Positions 12,261-25,344 of a stretch of 60,000 nucleotides of DNA are shown one piece after another. This stretch comes from Nymphaea colorata (Eukaryota > Streptophyta > Magnoliopsida > Nymphaeales > Nymphaeaceae), in assembly GCF_008831285.2 (NCBI RefSeq), contig NC_045143.1, positions 18,069,655 to 18,129,654 of the forward strand, written 5' to 3'. The notes below the pieces were generated by a model. That model was not told the DNA's origin. It searched no databases and saw nothing but the letters and a program-made list of their open reading frames with translations. Every line of letters begins with the position of its first letter. Within the stretch, counting starts at the first letter, position 1. The translations under genes and the position numbers were made by a program.

Positions 12261-13271
12261 CAACTTAGGGCTTTTTCTCTTTCTCGTGCATTCGCTCTCT
12301 GTCCTACTTCTTCATTAATTTTTTCTTGTTTTTCCATGTTCGAGGGTGGTGGCCATTGATCACGCACAAGGTTTTATTCTCTTTCTCTTCATCTGTCCAC
12401 CTTTTGTTCCTGCTGATTTTTTTGTTTTATAATTTTCGATTAGCTTGGATTGATTGGGGTTTTCTTGATTCCACTTGGGCTTAGGGTTTTCATCATTCGA
12501 TTTGGGATTAGAGCAGAGAATGGCGATTCTGTGTTGTCGTTTCATTCTTGTTTTTGGTGAGCTTTTGCTTCTCATTTCGTAAGAAATGAACTTTTAGGTC
12601 GTCTGGTTATATCAACCAGTTATATCAAACTGCTTTGAGGTCCTTCAAGCTGCTTAATGCTGCACCCCCTTGTTGGTCACATTGCAGAGAAGCAAATATG
12701 GTATGAATGCTAAAACATAAAATTTTAAAACCAAAACAACGAAATGAAACATGTGTTCAAAGAAACAAAATGTAAAGTGGTGAAAGCAAAATATTCGAAA
12801 TGGAAGTGCAGATCGATTAGTTACGAATGATAATTCCATTGGAGTTGCCTGGAGCTCATTTTCTTTAAGCCTATGCGTTAAAATATGTTATTTACTCAAA
12901 TATTTTGTGGCAACAGCCAGGTAATTTAGAAAAGACTCCTTTGAGAAGCCAAATTTAATTGCTGATTATTAAGTTTCATAATTAAGGCAGTTGATCGCAT
13001 TTTTCTGTGCTCTATCAAGTAGCCTTAACTCACTTGCATGAACTTAACACTGGGCTCGTTTGATAACCCTAGGATCTTGTAGAATGGGGTCAAAGAAAAT
13101 AACTCAATAGCTGGTTGAGGTCAAGGCCCTTAGCTTCCTCCTCATTCCCCTCCCTCTCTCTCTGTGGCTGCAAGAGACATATCTCTTGTTTGATTTTTAT
13201 GTATGTTACTCTCCCCATGACATTGAAAGTTAGGCCGATAAGCTGTTATTCAGTAGTTAATTGAAATGAGT

Positions 13272-13313
<42 letters not shown>

Positions 13314-13524
13314 ACTAAGCCAAAACTCTGTCTTTCTCGTTTCTCAGGTTTCACTGGTTCGGTTTCACCAGCCAAAAACCCTCCATGAAGGTTCTCTCTC
13401 TCTCTTTGCTAGCTGAAGGTTTTTCCAGTTAAAGCCCTAAGCCAACTATCTTTCCCATTTCTCGACTAAGGGTTTTGCATGTCAAAACTGGCCCTCAACC
13501 TAATTCCAACCATAGCTTCCCACA
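12261..13524. other. Non-coding, T-rich stretch with no supported gene
   Basis: Nothing coding is convincing here. A leader-like segment at 12440-12560 contains a short ATG frame at about 12520 followed by ggtgagc, which could be a first exon captured inside the CACTA element, but nothing downstream continues it. A motif ggctcgtttgataacc near 13053 resembles MITE ends, without a visible partner. Confidence 0.5.
13275..13309. repeat. (TC)n microsatellite
   Basis: About 17 uninterrupted TC units. Confidence 0.95.
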
Positions 13525-13926
13525 TTGGGTTGCGCATCAACCGAGTCAAGCTCGAGTTGGGTCAGCTCAATTTACTCTAAAAACTCGAGCTCGAGCTTGG
13601 CTCTTACTCAAGTTAAGCTCTATAGAATAGGCTCGAATTTGACTCGACTATACAACATCAAAATCGAGCTAGACTCGCTTATTGTTTCTGTTAACTTGTC
13701 TTGTCCTTTTTTGACATGTTTAATTGGCTAACTCATTTAACTAATTTAATTATAATGCACTGAGTTCACGTGGTCGAGCCGAGGTGAATTTAAATGAGTT
13801 AGTTCTTCCAACTCAAACCTACTCATTTAACATTTTCAAAATTTAAACTCGAGCTTCAAAAACAAGTTGAGCTCGAATCAAATTTTTTTTGAGCGAGTTA
13901 GAGCTAAGCCGGGTTGTGTAGCCCTA
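13525..13926. mobile_element. Small non-autonomous hAT-like element (GAGCTCGAG family), degraded
   Basis: Its ends are imperfect inverted repeats: left ttgggttgcgcatcaaccga, right (reverse complement) tagggctacacaacccggct. The interior is full of ctcgag/gagctcgag steps, a common plant repeat type. The flanking 8-mers ttcccaca and ttcctgcg match at only 5 of 8 positions, so the duplication is worn or absent. It resembles the better-kept copy at 35035-35510. Confidence 0.6.
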
Positions 13927-14126
13927 TTCCTGCGTGGATTTGACTTTTGGGACAAGTGTAAAATCTGACCCTTGAATTGGACCTAAGGTCCGTAGATTTC
14001 AGCTCATTTGCAGATCCCTAGTCCACAATTACAAAATTTTTATTTTGTCTTAACCGTCACTGTCACCATCGCTTTTTAATAAACTGATGCTTCAGCGTGA
14101 CAACTAATTTATATTTTTTTTAAATT

Positions 14127-14873
14127 TTGTGTTTGATCGAAAATGAAAAAATGAGAGACTTGAATAAGACGTCTCTACGAAGGAGCCGTGTGAAGGACGG
14201 AGACACATGTTCTTCTCCCTCTCGTTCGTTGGTCCCTTGCTTTCTACCCGTCCCCTACAGGTGGTTGGAATCTGGTGACATCAACGGCCTGAGAAGGAAG
14301 ACGGAGATTGGCGGTGGCGGGTCCCGCTTTCTCTCCTCTCATTCGCTGCAACAGAGTCTACTCTTCACAGAGAGGGTCAGGCTTGACCGTTTGGTTTCCG
14401 TCACGAATTTCTCCCTCTTCTCTCTCTCGTCCCGCAACAATCCTCCCTCCCTGGCGGCATCCTCCGACACCTCCTCTTGGCGGCGTTCTAGGTCTCTCTC
14501 CCTCTCTCTCTCTTTGCCAAATAGCTTCGTTAATGCGTTGTTCTGGCCGTTCTCCTTTCCTGCTGGTGCAAAGGATCAGCCAGTATCACCCCTTTTTTCT
14601 TTCTATTGTGATAACAGATCCATCTTTAACCAGTGGGAATCTGGCGGTAGTATGATGTGTGTTTCCGTAGTTTTGGTAATTATAGTCATCGAATTTCTTT
14701 GAAATAGATCCTTGCAGAGTTCTTGAAATAGAAATTATGGGTCGTGGCTGAAGGGAACAAAAGATGTCGAAACAGCTTGAATTCATAGTAACAATTACGA
14801 ACCCTAAGCGCCTCGTCCATCTATTTGACTCCCACCTGGATTCCTTCATGCTGTTCTTCCGTAGACCCATCAA
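14127..14873 (+). other. Pyrimidine-rich, leader-like stretch upstream of DGD2
   Basis: The region is rich in tctctctccc tracts typical of plant 5' leaders. A 191-codon open frame (14127-14702) is Ser/Arg/Leu-rich with low complexity and has no recognisable domain, so I do not call a protein. It could be the first non-coding exon of DGD2 with a long leader intron up to about 18.83 kb, or an unrelated transcript start. Only transcript data can tell. Confidence 0.3.
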
Positions 14874-16172
14874 TGAATTCTAACTCCTTTGATTGAATAA
14901 GAGGGAATTGTTCAATGTGGGAGATGTTAGCGTCCCGAGTTTTTGAGCGCAGAGTTTTGCTTCCTAGCTTCTCACTTCTGGGCGACCTTTGTGTATAGGT
15001 GTTTAGTCTCTTGGTGCATTATGCAGTTTTTGTAGTTTAGTGTAGTACAGTGCATCCTAAAATATGGAAGAACTGGAACTCTTTTGAACTCCTATGTTAA
15101 AATCGTTCACTAGGATCCTGCGAACATTCTCAGGCATTTTTTTACATAGTCTCGACTATTGCAGTTGATATACTCCTTGCAACTTGCAGCTTATTGCACA
15201 GAGACACATTTAGTTGAATTGGAAGAATTGTGTGCATGGATTACTATAAGCGTTTCCTTGTTGTATCTAATCGCATGATCTCTCTCACTCTATCAATGTG
15301 ATTGATCCTTGATGTCCTCGAGTCATGATTTATGTTTCATGAGTTACGTTATTCATGGGCTATGTCCTAGAAGAAAAATATCACTCTTCCCGTGTTTTTG
15401 TCATGAATCTTTTCTACTTCTGCAAAATTTTTATTCCTTGGTTTGATAAAGATAAATAAATAAATAAGTGCAACCTAGTTCAAAGGCGTAGAGTTTCTTC
15501 CTGCTGCTCAAGTTATTGTAACTTATGTATAATCCTAGGATATCTCTGTTTAAAAACAATTGCAATTGTAGTGATCTTGCTTGATTGAACTTAAGCTGTC
15601 TATTATACATTATTGGAGTATGATATTTGTTCCTTTATTATGTAGATATTATGTAGATACAATGGTTACTTTGAATTGGACAAGTGACTAACAAAAGCCA
15701 ATGACAAGAAATGTCTCACATCCTGTATCTCAAAATTGTTTGTTATTTCCAAGATATCTTATGTGTTCAAACTTCTTTTTTAGTATGTCATAATCCATAT
15801 ATGTATTGTGTCAATGGTTAACTCTCAATTTTAGGGCACCACATGAAACTTCCAAATGACAAGGCGTTCCTATGGAATTTCCAAGGAATTTTGATTATTA
15901 TACTAACTAACATTACCAAGAATGTCTGGCTATTATTGTATGATTAGGTTTAACTTTAAGATGCTTATACCGTATTCATGCACTGATGCTTCACAATTTG
16001 AAAAACAATTTATTTTGTGAATGATATGACAAATTGTCTTTCTTGCATATTGAAGTTTTATGATACAAAAATTCCTTTTATTTACAAATCAAAATTCATA
16101 CTTTTATGTGAATAGGTGAACCATCTTCTTGAGTATTATGATTCTTCTAATTGGGACTTGAAGGATTGGGAG
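14874..16172. other. AT-rich non-coding DNA
   Basis: No coding pattern, repeat or RNA gene could be recognised. It may be leader intron of DGD2 or intergenic. Confidence 0.5.
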
Positions 16173-16561
16173 TTAAGTCACACGGGTGTGCCAAAAATGG
16201 TGACACAACTGAATCAATGCGGTTTGGATGCAGATGTAGCCCGACACAACAAACCGAGTTGGATGCTACTGACCGCACCCGCTCTTTTTTCTTTTGTTAT
16301 TTTTTTCCTTTTTTTCCTTCTCCCATCTTTTCCCTCTTTCATTTTTTCTCTCTTCCCTCCATTTTATTTAATAGAACTTTGAATTTTGTATGAGATTGAA
16401 CTAACCTTGATAAAAATAAATAAAAATATGAACAAGTAGAATTACTTATATAACAAATTATATATATATATATATATGCCCTCGCCACACACACACCCAA
16501 TTTTTTTTGGAACTTGTCACATCCCGCACCAGCACCCACACCCTTCACCTATGTGACATAC
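16173..16561. mobile_element. hAT-like MITE, 389 bp, TSD attgggag
   Basis: A perfect 8-bp duplication attgggag flanks it (16165-16172 and 16562-16569). Ends are ttaagtcacac and, reversed, gtatgtcacat (7 of 11 match). Inside the right end, cccgcaccagcaccc matches the right end of the element at 57029-57671, and the left side has the shared cacacgggtgtg-like start, so both belong to one family. An 8-bp TSD points to hAT. It holds a short (TA)n tract near 16456. Confidence 0.82.
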
Positions 16562-18843
16562 ATTGGGAGCTACATCTCTATCTTTTTTTTTTTCACCACA
16601 TGCGTGCGAGATGTGAAGTCTATATTAAACACATGATTTTTAGTGAATAATTCTTTCAAGTTTAAGATAATTTTTAATTCATTTGCCATAATTCTCCTCT
16701 TAAATGAGTTTTAAAGACTTTTATGATTGTCTTGTCTCAAACTGGGTTTCCACTTTTGCAGATCTGTAGGGCTAGAATCCGCACATCCAAACATGCTAAT
16801 TTAAATGTCTTACAAGAAATATAATTCCGCTTTGGGAATGGGTGCTTTTTTGTTTTGCCAATAATACAGTCTATGCATATAAAGTCTTTTTCATCACAAA
16901 AATTGCCATGTTTGGAACCAGAGAGACACTAGGTATATTAGGGTGCCCAAATTTTTTGTACAAAATATCAAGATTGCAACATAGCTTTTATCTTCAGCAC
17001 ATCTAAAAAGTCAAGGCAAGGCTTCCTTCTCTATTTTTGTGCCTGATTGGCCTCACAAGCTGGCAATCTTGCACCCAACACCCATTTTTAGAGGAACAGA
17101 TATTACAAAATGGTGATTTGAAAACCAGATAGAAGGTTTAAATTTAATTTTTGAATTAATCTAATAGTTGGTGAAAGCATTTTCTTGTCTAGAACATTTC
17201 CTGCAAGATTTCAAACGCTTCCACTTCTGAATGAGTACCATCAACAATATTGATACTACTGCAGCTCTGGCGATTGGTGCTTCTAAAAGAGGTTGAAGAC
17301 ATTGATCCGAGAGCTATATCAACGAAGGACAGGATGCCCGTGTGGCAATTACTCTTATTTCAAAAAAAATACACAAAAAGAAAGAAAAACTAAATACCTC
17401 AGTACCTACATCAACAATATATACAAATGTATATGTCAATACTTATTGGTAGTAATATATAAACACATATTTGTTTGTGTCTGTACACATGTATGTATGT
17501 ATGTTTACAATTTACAATATTTGTGGTATAAACCTGGAACTTCACTCTTGGATTGGTTTATTTGGGCACCTAAATAAGTTTACATGAGTCAAAAATTCAA
17601 TGACCTGATATTTTTTAAACTTTATCTTTTATAGTTCAACTTACAAGCATGCCCACATAAACTACTGCAACCACGCATTTCTAAATATTGGAAGTTTGGA
17701 ACATCATGGTCATATTTTTGTGGTGAAATTCCTAAAAAAAATTAGGTTTTTGAACACTAAAATTTTACAATCAGTACAGCCTATGCTTTCTTCACCAGTG
17801 ACTTTAGATGTACTTGAACTAGTTATATGCCTTTTCTTAAAGATCTTGAAAAGTTGTGTGCAAGTTTATATTACTGTAAAAATTTTATATTTTTTGCAAG
17901 TTCCTTAAAGACTTTGGCGTGTCTTTGCAGACAATGCAAAAGCATAGGTGATTTTCTGAATTTTTTTTATAAAAGGTAAAAAAATAATTTACCACCTATT
18001 TAACAGCAATGAGGGGAAACTTACCCATGCTTGTGTCAATGGAAGTGTTGCAGGCCAAATGCTCACCATATGATGTAGGGACTAGATTAAGCTAAAATTA
18101 TAGTTTTCTTAGGTTAATGCACCAAATGTCTCTGGTCCTGGTTTTGCTGTAGCTCTTTGTCTGTTCTTGCCAGTCAGTGTCTTATTTAGTTTACTATGGT
18201 GACATCTTTAGCTCCTTTTTCCTGAAAAAAAAAGAAGAAAGGAAAACTTTGTGAACATAAATAAGAACCTGAATAGTGAAGTCTGTCAATGCAAAAAAAC
18301 AGCAACAATTGGTCACTACCGTTCTCTGACCTTTGATGAGATGCTTTTTCCTTTTCTCTGAAGATATTGATGGTTTTTTTCTCTTGATTGATACATTTCA
18401 TTTTTTATTGCATATGCTCTGGTTCAAATTCTTGAAACATACCACAACAAAGCCTGCGATTATCATAAATGCTTATGGATTTTAGTGTAAATGCACTATG
18501 AAAAATGATATCCTCATTTTGATTTTGACTGCCAGACTCGTTGTAGACAAAATTCCTTCTTATGGTGCTTTCTGTACCTTTTCATTGTAAAAAGAAAGGG
18601 CAACACATTTTCCATTACTATGAATTAACTGTTGATTCAACTTTTCTCAGAAAAGTTGAATTGGGAAAATTACTTGTAGCAATTTTTTTTCTTTAGCATT
18701 AGTATGTCCATTTGAATTAGTTATTCTCTCAAATAAATTTGACAGGCCTTTCTTCATGTCTATCTTTTATGCTGATTATTTACTCGGTGGGCCTAACTGT
18801 TGTTTTCTTTTGGTTTCCGGCTTCCGCAGAATCAACTGGTAAT
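16562..18843. other. AT-rich non-coding DNA before DGD2
   Basis: No exon, RNA gene or transposon border could be supported. A single GCATATGC at 18410-18417 fits the plant P1BS consensus GNATATNC, but one such 8-mer is expected about every 4 kb by chance. Possible leader acceptor sites ending ...ttccgcag occur near 18830. Confidence 0.45.
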
Positions 18844-18940
18844 ATGCTATATTGCTGGGTGCTAGAAGATGTGAATCAGAAACCACTTTCAAGTCTCAAA
18901 TGCCTGGTTTTTCTCCTCTGTCATTTTAAATGAGTTAATG
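18844..18940 (+). promoter_or_regulatory. Cluster of upstream ORFs before the DGD2 start
   Basis: If the leader includes this stretch, three upstream ATGs precede the main start. A 29-codon uORF runs from 18844 to 18933. A 9-codon uORF (MPGFSPLSF) starts near 18904. A minimal ATG-AGT-TAA at 18930-18938 has a stop codon that overlaps the main ATG. uORFs of this kind usually reduce or condition translation. Whether they are in the mRNA depends on an unseen leader splice. Confidence 0.45.
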
Positions 18941-21900
18941 GATAATAAACAGCATATAGCCATTTTTACAACTGCAAGCCTTCCATGGATGACGGGAACT
19001 GCAGTCAATCCTTTATTTCGTGCTGCTTATTTAGCAAAGAATGGGCAAGCAATAGTTACTTTAGTGCTCCCCTGGTTATCTTTGAAAGATCAACACCTGG
19101 TTTATCCAAGCAATATCACTTTCAACTCCCCAAAAGAGCAAGAATATCATATCCGCCAATGGCTTGAGGAGAGAACTGGTTTTGCGTCAGGATTTGAAAT
19201 ATGCTTCTATCCTGGGAAGGTAAGTCATCATTTTAGTTGGTTTCCTGCGTTAGGGTTGTAATAGTAATATGCGGTTGGAAGGTTACACGGGTAGATGAAT
19301 ATTTTGCTTTTCTTTTGATCACTGTATGGAATGTGAATTATATTTTATCATGTTCTACAAGAAATTGATCAGTTATGATCATGGCTTCAGTTTTCAACAG
19401 ACAAAAGAAGTATTTTGGCCGTTGGAGATATTACAGAGCTTATACCAGATGAGCTTGCAGATGTTGCAGTCCTTGAGGAACCTGAGCATCTTACTTGGTA
19501 CCATCATGGCAGGAGATGGAAAACCAAATTTCACCGAGTTATAGGGGTTGTACATACTAATTATCTTGAATATGTGAAGAGAGAGAAAAATGGTCGTTTG
19601 CAAGCCTTTCTTTTGAAATATATTAATAACTGGGTTACTCATATCTACTGTCATAAGGTTTGTATTTTCCATCATCGTTGTGTCATCATTTTGGTTGGCT
19701 GTTACATTTTTTAATAACCAAAGGTGTTTGCATGTGTGTTTGTTAGGTTGGGGATGGAATTGGATAAGGTGTATAAACATATTAACCATCAAGGCATCTT
19801 CCATGGTCTATATTATTATATAGAAGTTGCGCATATCTGTTTGAAAGAAAGCCTCACTTCATCTATCTAGTCTGTTGCATATATTTGTTTATGGCAATGC
19901 AAATTTTGCTCCTTTGTGATGGTTGTTCTTTTTCCTGTGCAATTTCGCAAGCCAAAGGGGTCATGTAGTCAATGTAACTTTTTAATCAAAAGCTTTGGAG
20001 ATTGAGGGAGCTATAACTGCTGTGAATCATGATGCTAGAGAAGTCTTTCTAGATAATATAATTTTGTCTTGTGTTATGTTCTGTTGCAAAGTCCTCAACC
20101 AGTTGTGATGGACATGGGGCTATGGAACTAAATGTGATCTTTTATTTTGTGTGCTTGTATCACCTACTTTTCATCTATTAAACAATTAGCCATTTGAATA
20201 TTTGCCTCTTAAATATGTCATTTAGGTATAAACTAATAATGGAAATCTCTACTACATAGTAACGCAAAGAAGTATACAGACATGAGGCTGTTTTTGTGGG
20301 GCCAAATAAGTTTTTTTCTTTTTTCTCAAATAACAGGGAGCTGCATTAGCACATCTCACATTTCCCCTTTGCCACTTTCTATTTGGTACAACAGGGCCAC
20401 CAGCACATTACTGGTTTTTGAACTAAAGTTCTAAAAGGATGCTCAGCATTGAAGCTTTACGCACACCCTCTGGCTGAGAGGACACAAAGATAGTTACCTC
20501 ACTAGAGGTGGTTATATATGGCATGATGCTACCAGCAGTTGCTGGAGCCTCGTGGTTAAACTAATGATATGGGAGAGGAAGGTTCCATCCTACTGAATGC
20601 CATTGTTGTTATATTTGGATTTTAAATCAAATTAGATTTCAAAAGAAGGAATCAGCTGAAATGAATTGGAAGTATTACAATTTAGAAGTCATAATTTAAT
20701 TGACAAATTCAAAAGGCAAAAAAATAGAAAGGGAAAAATTGGAAATGTAGAAAAACAATTAAACATCAGCTAAGTATGACAAATAGCACCCTTGAATCAG
20801 GGGCTGTATGAAATCAATAAACGGTATGCTACTGATTCAGCCCAATTAATGACTCTGCTGATGACACTGTACAAGAGGCTTGATGGCTTGACTGTTAAAA
20901 GATTAATTTTCAAGATTCCATATGCCATTGTGGGTGCATGCATGACTTTATAAAGACTGATGTGCCAAATGTTGTTCCTAGCTAGAAGTACATTTGTTGT
21001 CACACGAGTAATATGCTCTCATACTTTGAGAATAAAACCTGTGCCAGCAGGACAACTAATAATGAATTTACTTCATAGATGTTCGGAGGTTTCTGTTTAG
21101 ACTCCAAATAACCTAGGATCACTACGTGGCAGTTTCTGCTGTGCAAATTCTTTATAAATTACGTAGACAATATATCAGAAAATAAAGCAATATCTGTTTG
21201 TTCATCTGATCAAGTTTTATGCTTTGTGAGCTGCAGGTAATAAGACTGTCTGCAGCAACCCAGGAACTCCCGAGGTCTATAGTTTGCAATGTCCATGGGG
21301 TCAATCCCAAATTCCTTGACATTGGTTGGAAAGTACAGGAACAACAGCAGCAGGGATGCCAAACTTTTACCAAGGGTGCCTACTATATAGGCAAGATGGT
21401 GTGGAGCAAAGGGTACAAAGAGTTATTGCAACTCCTCTCCAAAAATCAGGAGCAGCTTGCTGGTTTTCAACTTGACTTGTATGGCAGTGGTGAAGATTCT
21501 GAAGAAGTCAAGCACGCAGCTAAAAAGCTGAGGCTGACTGTAAATGTCTATCCTGGGCGGGACCATGCTGATCCACAGTTTCTTGGGTAAGTCTCACATT
21601 GTTACATTTCATGACTTCTGTGCGCATACCCATGAATTTATGACATTGACAAGTGCGGAAAATTTTACACCTGACCCAGTATGGTTAAGCTCAGACCATT
21701 ATCATTGCAATTTTAATTATATTTAATTATGTTATGCGAATATGAATGGCCAAATAGCTGGGATATTAGAGTGTGAGTCTCTTAGTTGAGGGCTTTGAGC
21801 TTGATTCTCATTAAGGGTTTCCTTAGCAGATGTATATAAAACTTAAAAGAGGAAGAGACTCCTGTTGTGATCAAGCAGTGAGCATGTCATCTTCAGATAC

Positions 21901-23732
21901 ACTGATATGCTTATAAATGGGGAATTAGCTTTGCCAGATTCATTTTAGCATAACTTTGTGATGTTGATGTATATTCCAAAGAGGAATCAAAGTTCTATAT
22001 TTCTTTTCATGAAGCATGTGTTTTCTTAACCATACTTTGGAGGACACACAATACCTTTTTTTTTTCTGTACCATAGAGCATATCGGTTTAGACTATACAC
22101 TTGGACTTCAAAGCAGGTGTTCTCCCTTATATCTGGAAGTACAGTACTGCAAACCCGTTTTGGTCAGGCTCCTCATTACTCATGATGTTTCTTCTCCAAT
22201 TTTTGCTTATAAATGTGTTTCTTATCGTTTATTTATTAAGAAACATGCTTTGTCTTCAAGAATTTCAATGGAAGATGGTGTCAAAAAGTAACTAATCTCG
22301 AATGACTTTTAAATACAAAACATGACAAGCACATCCATCTATTAAAATTAAACAAAAGAACTTGCTGGTGCAACTTTATCCAGATTCCAGACATGTATAT
22401 AGTCATTTGGTGCCCTGCCTTATTTTTATTTCCTTGTCGTTTCTTGCATTAAAACCGTCCAGTTAAATAAATGTTTGATGAATGTAATCCACATAGTTTT
22501 AACCAAAGAAAAATTTTAAATAGCACCATTTTTTATGTGCGTGAGAAGAAAAACTAACGGCATAAAAAAATACATGGCTCACAATGTGCCAAAATTTGAT
22601 GGTTAGAAAATCATGAATTTATTCCCTAGAAGTATGAATAGAAGTATGGATTTAAAAAAAAAGCTTATGGTAAACTTATTTGTACCATCAGATTGTATTA
22701 AGTGATTGTATGCTAGGCTGGGGCACACTAGGGCATGCTGATATTTGAGGAAAACCATGCCTTATATATGTGTTGTGTAGAAATGTGACGCCTAATAGGA
22801 CTGTCCAGGTTTTGGCCCCCTGAAGTCGTTTCTGGTGAATTCTACCATACAAATATATATGAAAAGTTCAAAACAATAGGATAGAAAAAGAGACCATGAA
22901 AATTCGATGGTCCATGTTGGTTTTTTGCTATTTTGTTAATCTTATAACTTTGCTACGATGCAGATGCCTCTGAAATTCATTCATTACCTTTCATGCTGCC
23001 TTGGTATTGCATATAGGTCCAGCACGTAATGTGTTTAAGATAAAAATGCCCAAGTGTATATAGCTTCCTGTCACATTCTGTTCAACTATAATGATTTTCT
23101 TTGTAAGCTAATTGAGTTTGTGCAATCTGTCATTACAACTTTGAGAATCTTTCTCACTCTGTTTCTCGTATTGTGTCTGCATGCATGGGCTGAGCTTTTT
23201 TGCATCCACATTCAGGTACAAGGTGTTCATAAACCCAAGCACAACAGATGTTGTCTGCACTACAACAGCTGAGGCCCTTGCCATGGGCAAGGTAGTGGTT
23301 TGTGCGAACCACCCATCGAATGAGTTCTTCAAGCAGTTCCCCAACTGCCGCACCTATGAAGATGAAGCTGGGTTCGTGAACCAGGTCCATGAAGCTCTGT
23401 CTAGCAATCCAGCACCACTAACAAGTGAGCAACAGCACGTGTTGTCGTGGGAAGCTGCAACTGCACGGTTTCTGCGTGTTGCTGAACTGAACACTGCCTA
23501 CGGAAAGATTGTGGCTGCCCCATCATATAGATCACGTTCACGTTTCATGTCCCTCACTGCAACTTTGCCAAATATAAAGAAGTACATGGAGGACGCATCT
23601 GCATTTATCCATTTTGCTGCGTCTGGAATAGAGGCCACCAGACGGGCATTCGGGGCTATACCAGGGTCCATGCAACCGGATGAAGAGCAATGCAGGGAGT
23701 TGGGGCTTCCTTTTCCCCAATTGAGGCATTGA
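18938..23732 (+). CDS. DGD2: Digalactosyldiacylglycerol synthase 2 (DGD2-type), chloroplastic
   Basis: It transfers galactose from UDP-galactose to monogalactosyldiacylglycerol, making digalactosyldiacylglycerol at the plastid outer envelope (GT-B, family GT4). Four exons read in frame: 18938-19219, 19391-19657, 21237-21586 and 23216-23732, all GT-AG, giving 471 aa, close to the roughly 473 aa of Arabidopsis DGD2. The start follows from the family N-terminus ([20 protein letters not shown] at residues 6-25). Like DGD2, it lacks the long N-terminal extension of DGD1. Visible motifs are [11 protein letters not shown] (exon 2), VHGVNPKF and [13 protein letters not shown] (exon 3), [10 protein letters not shown], and [20 protein letters not shown] (exon 4), which carries the sugar-nucleotide-binding Glu region. 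The C-terminus keeps [19 protein letters not shown]. In Arabidopsis DGD2 is induced by phosphate starvation; that is family knowledge. No break is seen. Confidence 0.96.
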
Positions 23733-24367
23733 TTTAGATGATGTACCATAGTGATCTCCGTTGCCTTATTAATTTGTAACGTGCTTCGTGTATATCATTC
23801 TCACATTTATATTTTATTCTACATAAGTACTTTCTCCTACGCGCACAGAGGGAGGCATTTTTCTCTTTTCATGGCTTAGGAGACCATTAAATTCTGAAAA
23901 GGAATGAAAGCCTAGAAAGTTTGAGCTGAAGGAACTGGACTTTGACTTTCCCACTCCTGCCCTCTTGAAGTCAAAGTTAAACCACACCTGGACTGTGTTT
24001 CACTTCTCTTAAAGAACAAAATGGACCACTTAATCCGAAGTCCTTGGTTCACTTCGTTTCTCCTCTTGCTTAAGACTTAAACTGTTTGGCTCTTGCAGCA
24101 CGAGATAACTTGAATATTGAATTTAAATCCTCTCCAACATTAACTTTATAAGCCCACTCTTTAACGATCTGGAGTTTTGGTTTTTGATTTTAGATTAAGT
24201 CTTTAAACAAGATTCATAATCACGTTATAAATTGAACAGCATTAAATATTTCTTGAGCGAACAAGAAAATTTCATACTACAAACCAGCTAAGAGACAAAG
24301 CCCCTCCTCTTCTCCCTATCCCCCTAAACTACCAAAGCCTGTTTGTGGTGCACTTCAGCTTAGCATC

Positions 24368-24575
24368 AACGACTGCATCAACATACATCATTAATATGAA
24401 CAATGCCATCAGCAATTTGTGCACCAACATGCATCATTAACAGCAACACCATCAAACGTATGGCAACAATTTGTGCACCAACATGTATCATTAACAGCAA
24501 TACCATCAAACGCATGACTAGTTGTGCATCAACATGCATCATTAATAGGCACACCATCAAACATTCAACATCAAC
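24368..24575. repeat. Minisatellite, about four units of 51-54 bp
   Basis: Units begin near 24368, 24419, 24473 and 24524 and share the core caacatgcatcattaa followed by a caacaccatcaaac block. Open frames on both strands here are just the repeat. Confidence 0.85.
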
Positions 24576-25344
24576 CTTCGTTACCGAAATTTGAAAGCCA
24601 GAAAGGAGACAGTACGTTCAAACCTGTTAAGGGATGGATTTCCATAACCAAATCCAAGTCTGATATCCTAAAGTACGATAAACATCAGATGCCAGAGGTT
24701 GTTACATGTCAAATACCACTCAAATGCAAATTCAAATCCAAATTAGACCTGAGAAGACGTAAAATCCACTAAATCCGACAATGAAAATCGATTTCAAGTC
24801 ATGCGGTAAAAACTGAACCGAACTCAACTTCCACAGAAAACGAACCACACGCTTTTACGTCTCATTGTGGTTTCCGTGTAAATAATAAAAACAGACCAAA
24901 AAACGAGTCATCACCACAAGTCACTTTAATTATTCTGCCAGCGCCAAAAAGCAGGATTCGTTAACCTGAATTTACTTGAAATTCTCGTCATTAAAATATT
25001 CAATAGGTTCGCTGTGTTCTACATGGTTAATTTTACATACTTATCTCAACACATACTCCTTTTTACATCGGAATACATGGTCAAACAACCTCAACAAAGC
25101 TGCTCAGTAATCAAGATTAAGGAGATTAGTTAATAGCAGTACCCCAATCTATTTTTTCATCAATTAGACAGACCTTGATTGCGGTCTGCAACACCCAAGC
25201 TGCATAGCCAACAATCCAAGAAATGATAAGAATAAACCCATTGGATTGTAATCCAACAAATGATAAGAATAAGCCCATTGGATTGTACGCCAAAATGACC
25301 ACACCAGCCTCAGGACTCAAGTGCATATTATACCATGACAATGC

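Noticed and set aside
14127-14702. 191-codon open frame upstream of DGD2
   Set aside because: Low-complexity Ser/Arg/Leu from tctctc tracts, no domain, several frames open at once; better explained as leader-like DNA.
16116-16382. Apparent exon with an in-frame ATG and acceptor-like start
   Set aside because: Most of the frame lies inside the MITE at 16173-16561, whose TSD explains the sequence; the tail is Phe-rich from a T-run.
18739-18933. 64-codon hydrophobic open frame before DGD2
   Set aside because: The DGD2 start and N-terminus are fixed by family similarity; only the 3' part matters, as a uORF.
23108-23390. Minus-strand open frames inside the last DGD2 exon
   Set aside because: Antisense shadows of a clearly coding exon.
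24378-24594. Open frames on both strands with repeated Cys/Thr/Ile or Met/Leu/Val units
   Set aside because: They are translations of a non-coding minisatellite; the spacing is not that of CRISPR and units vary in length.
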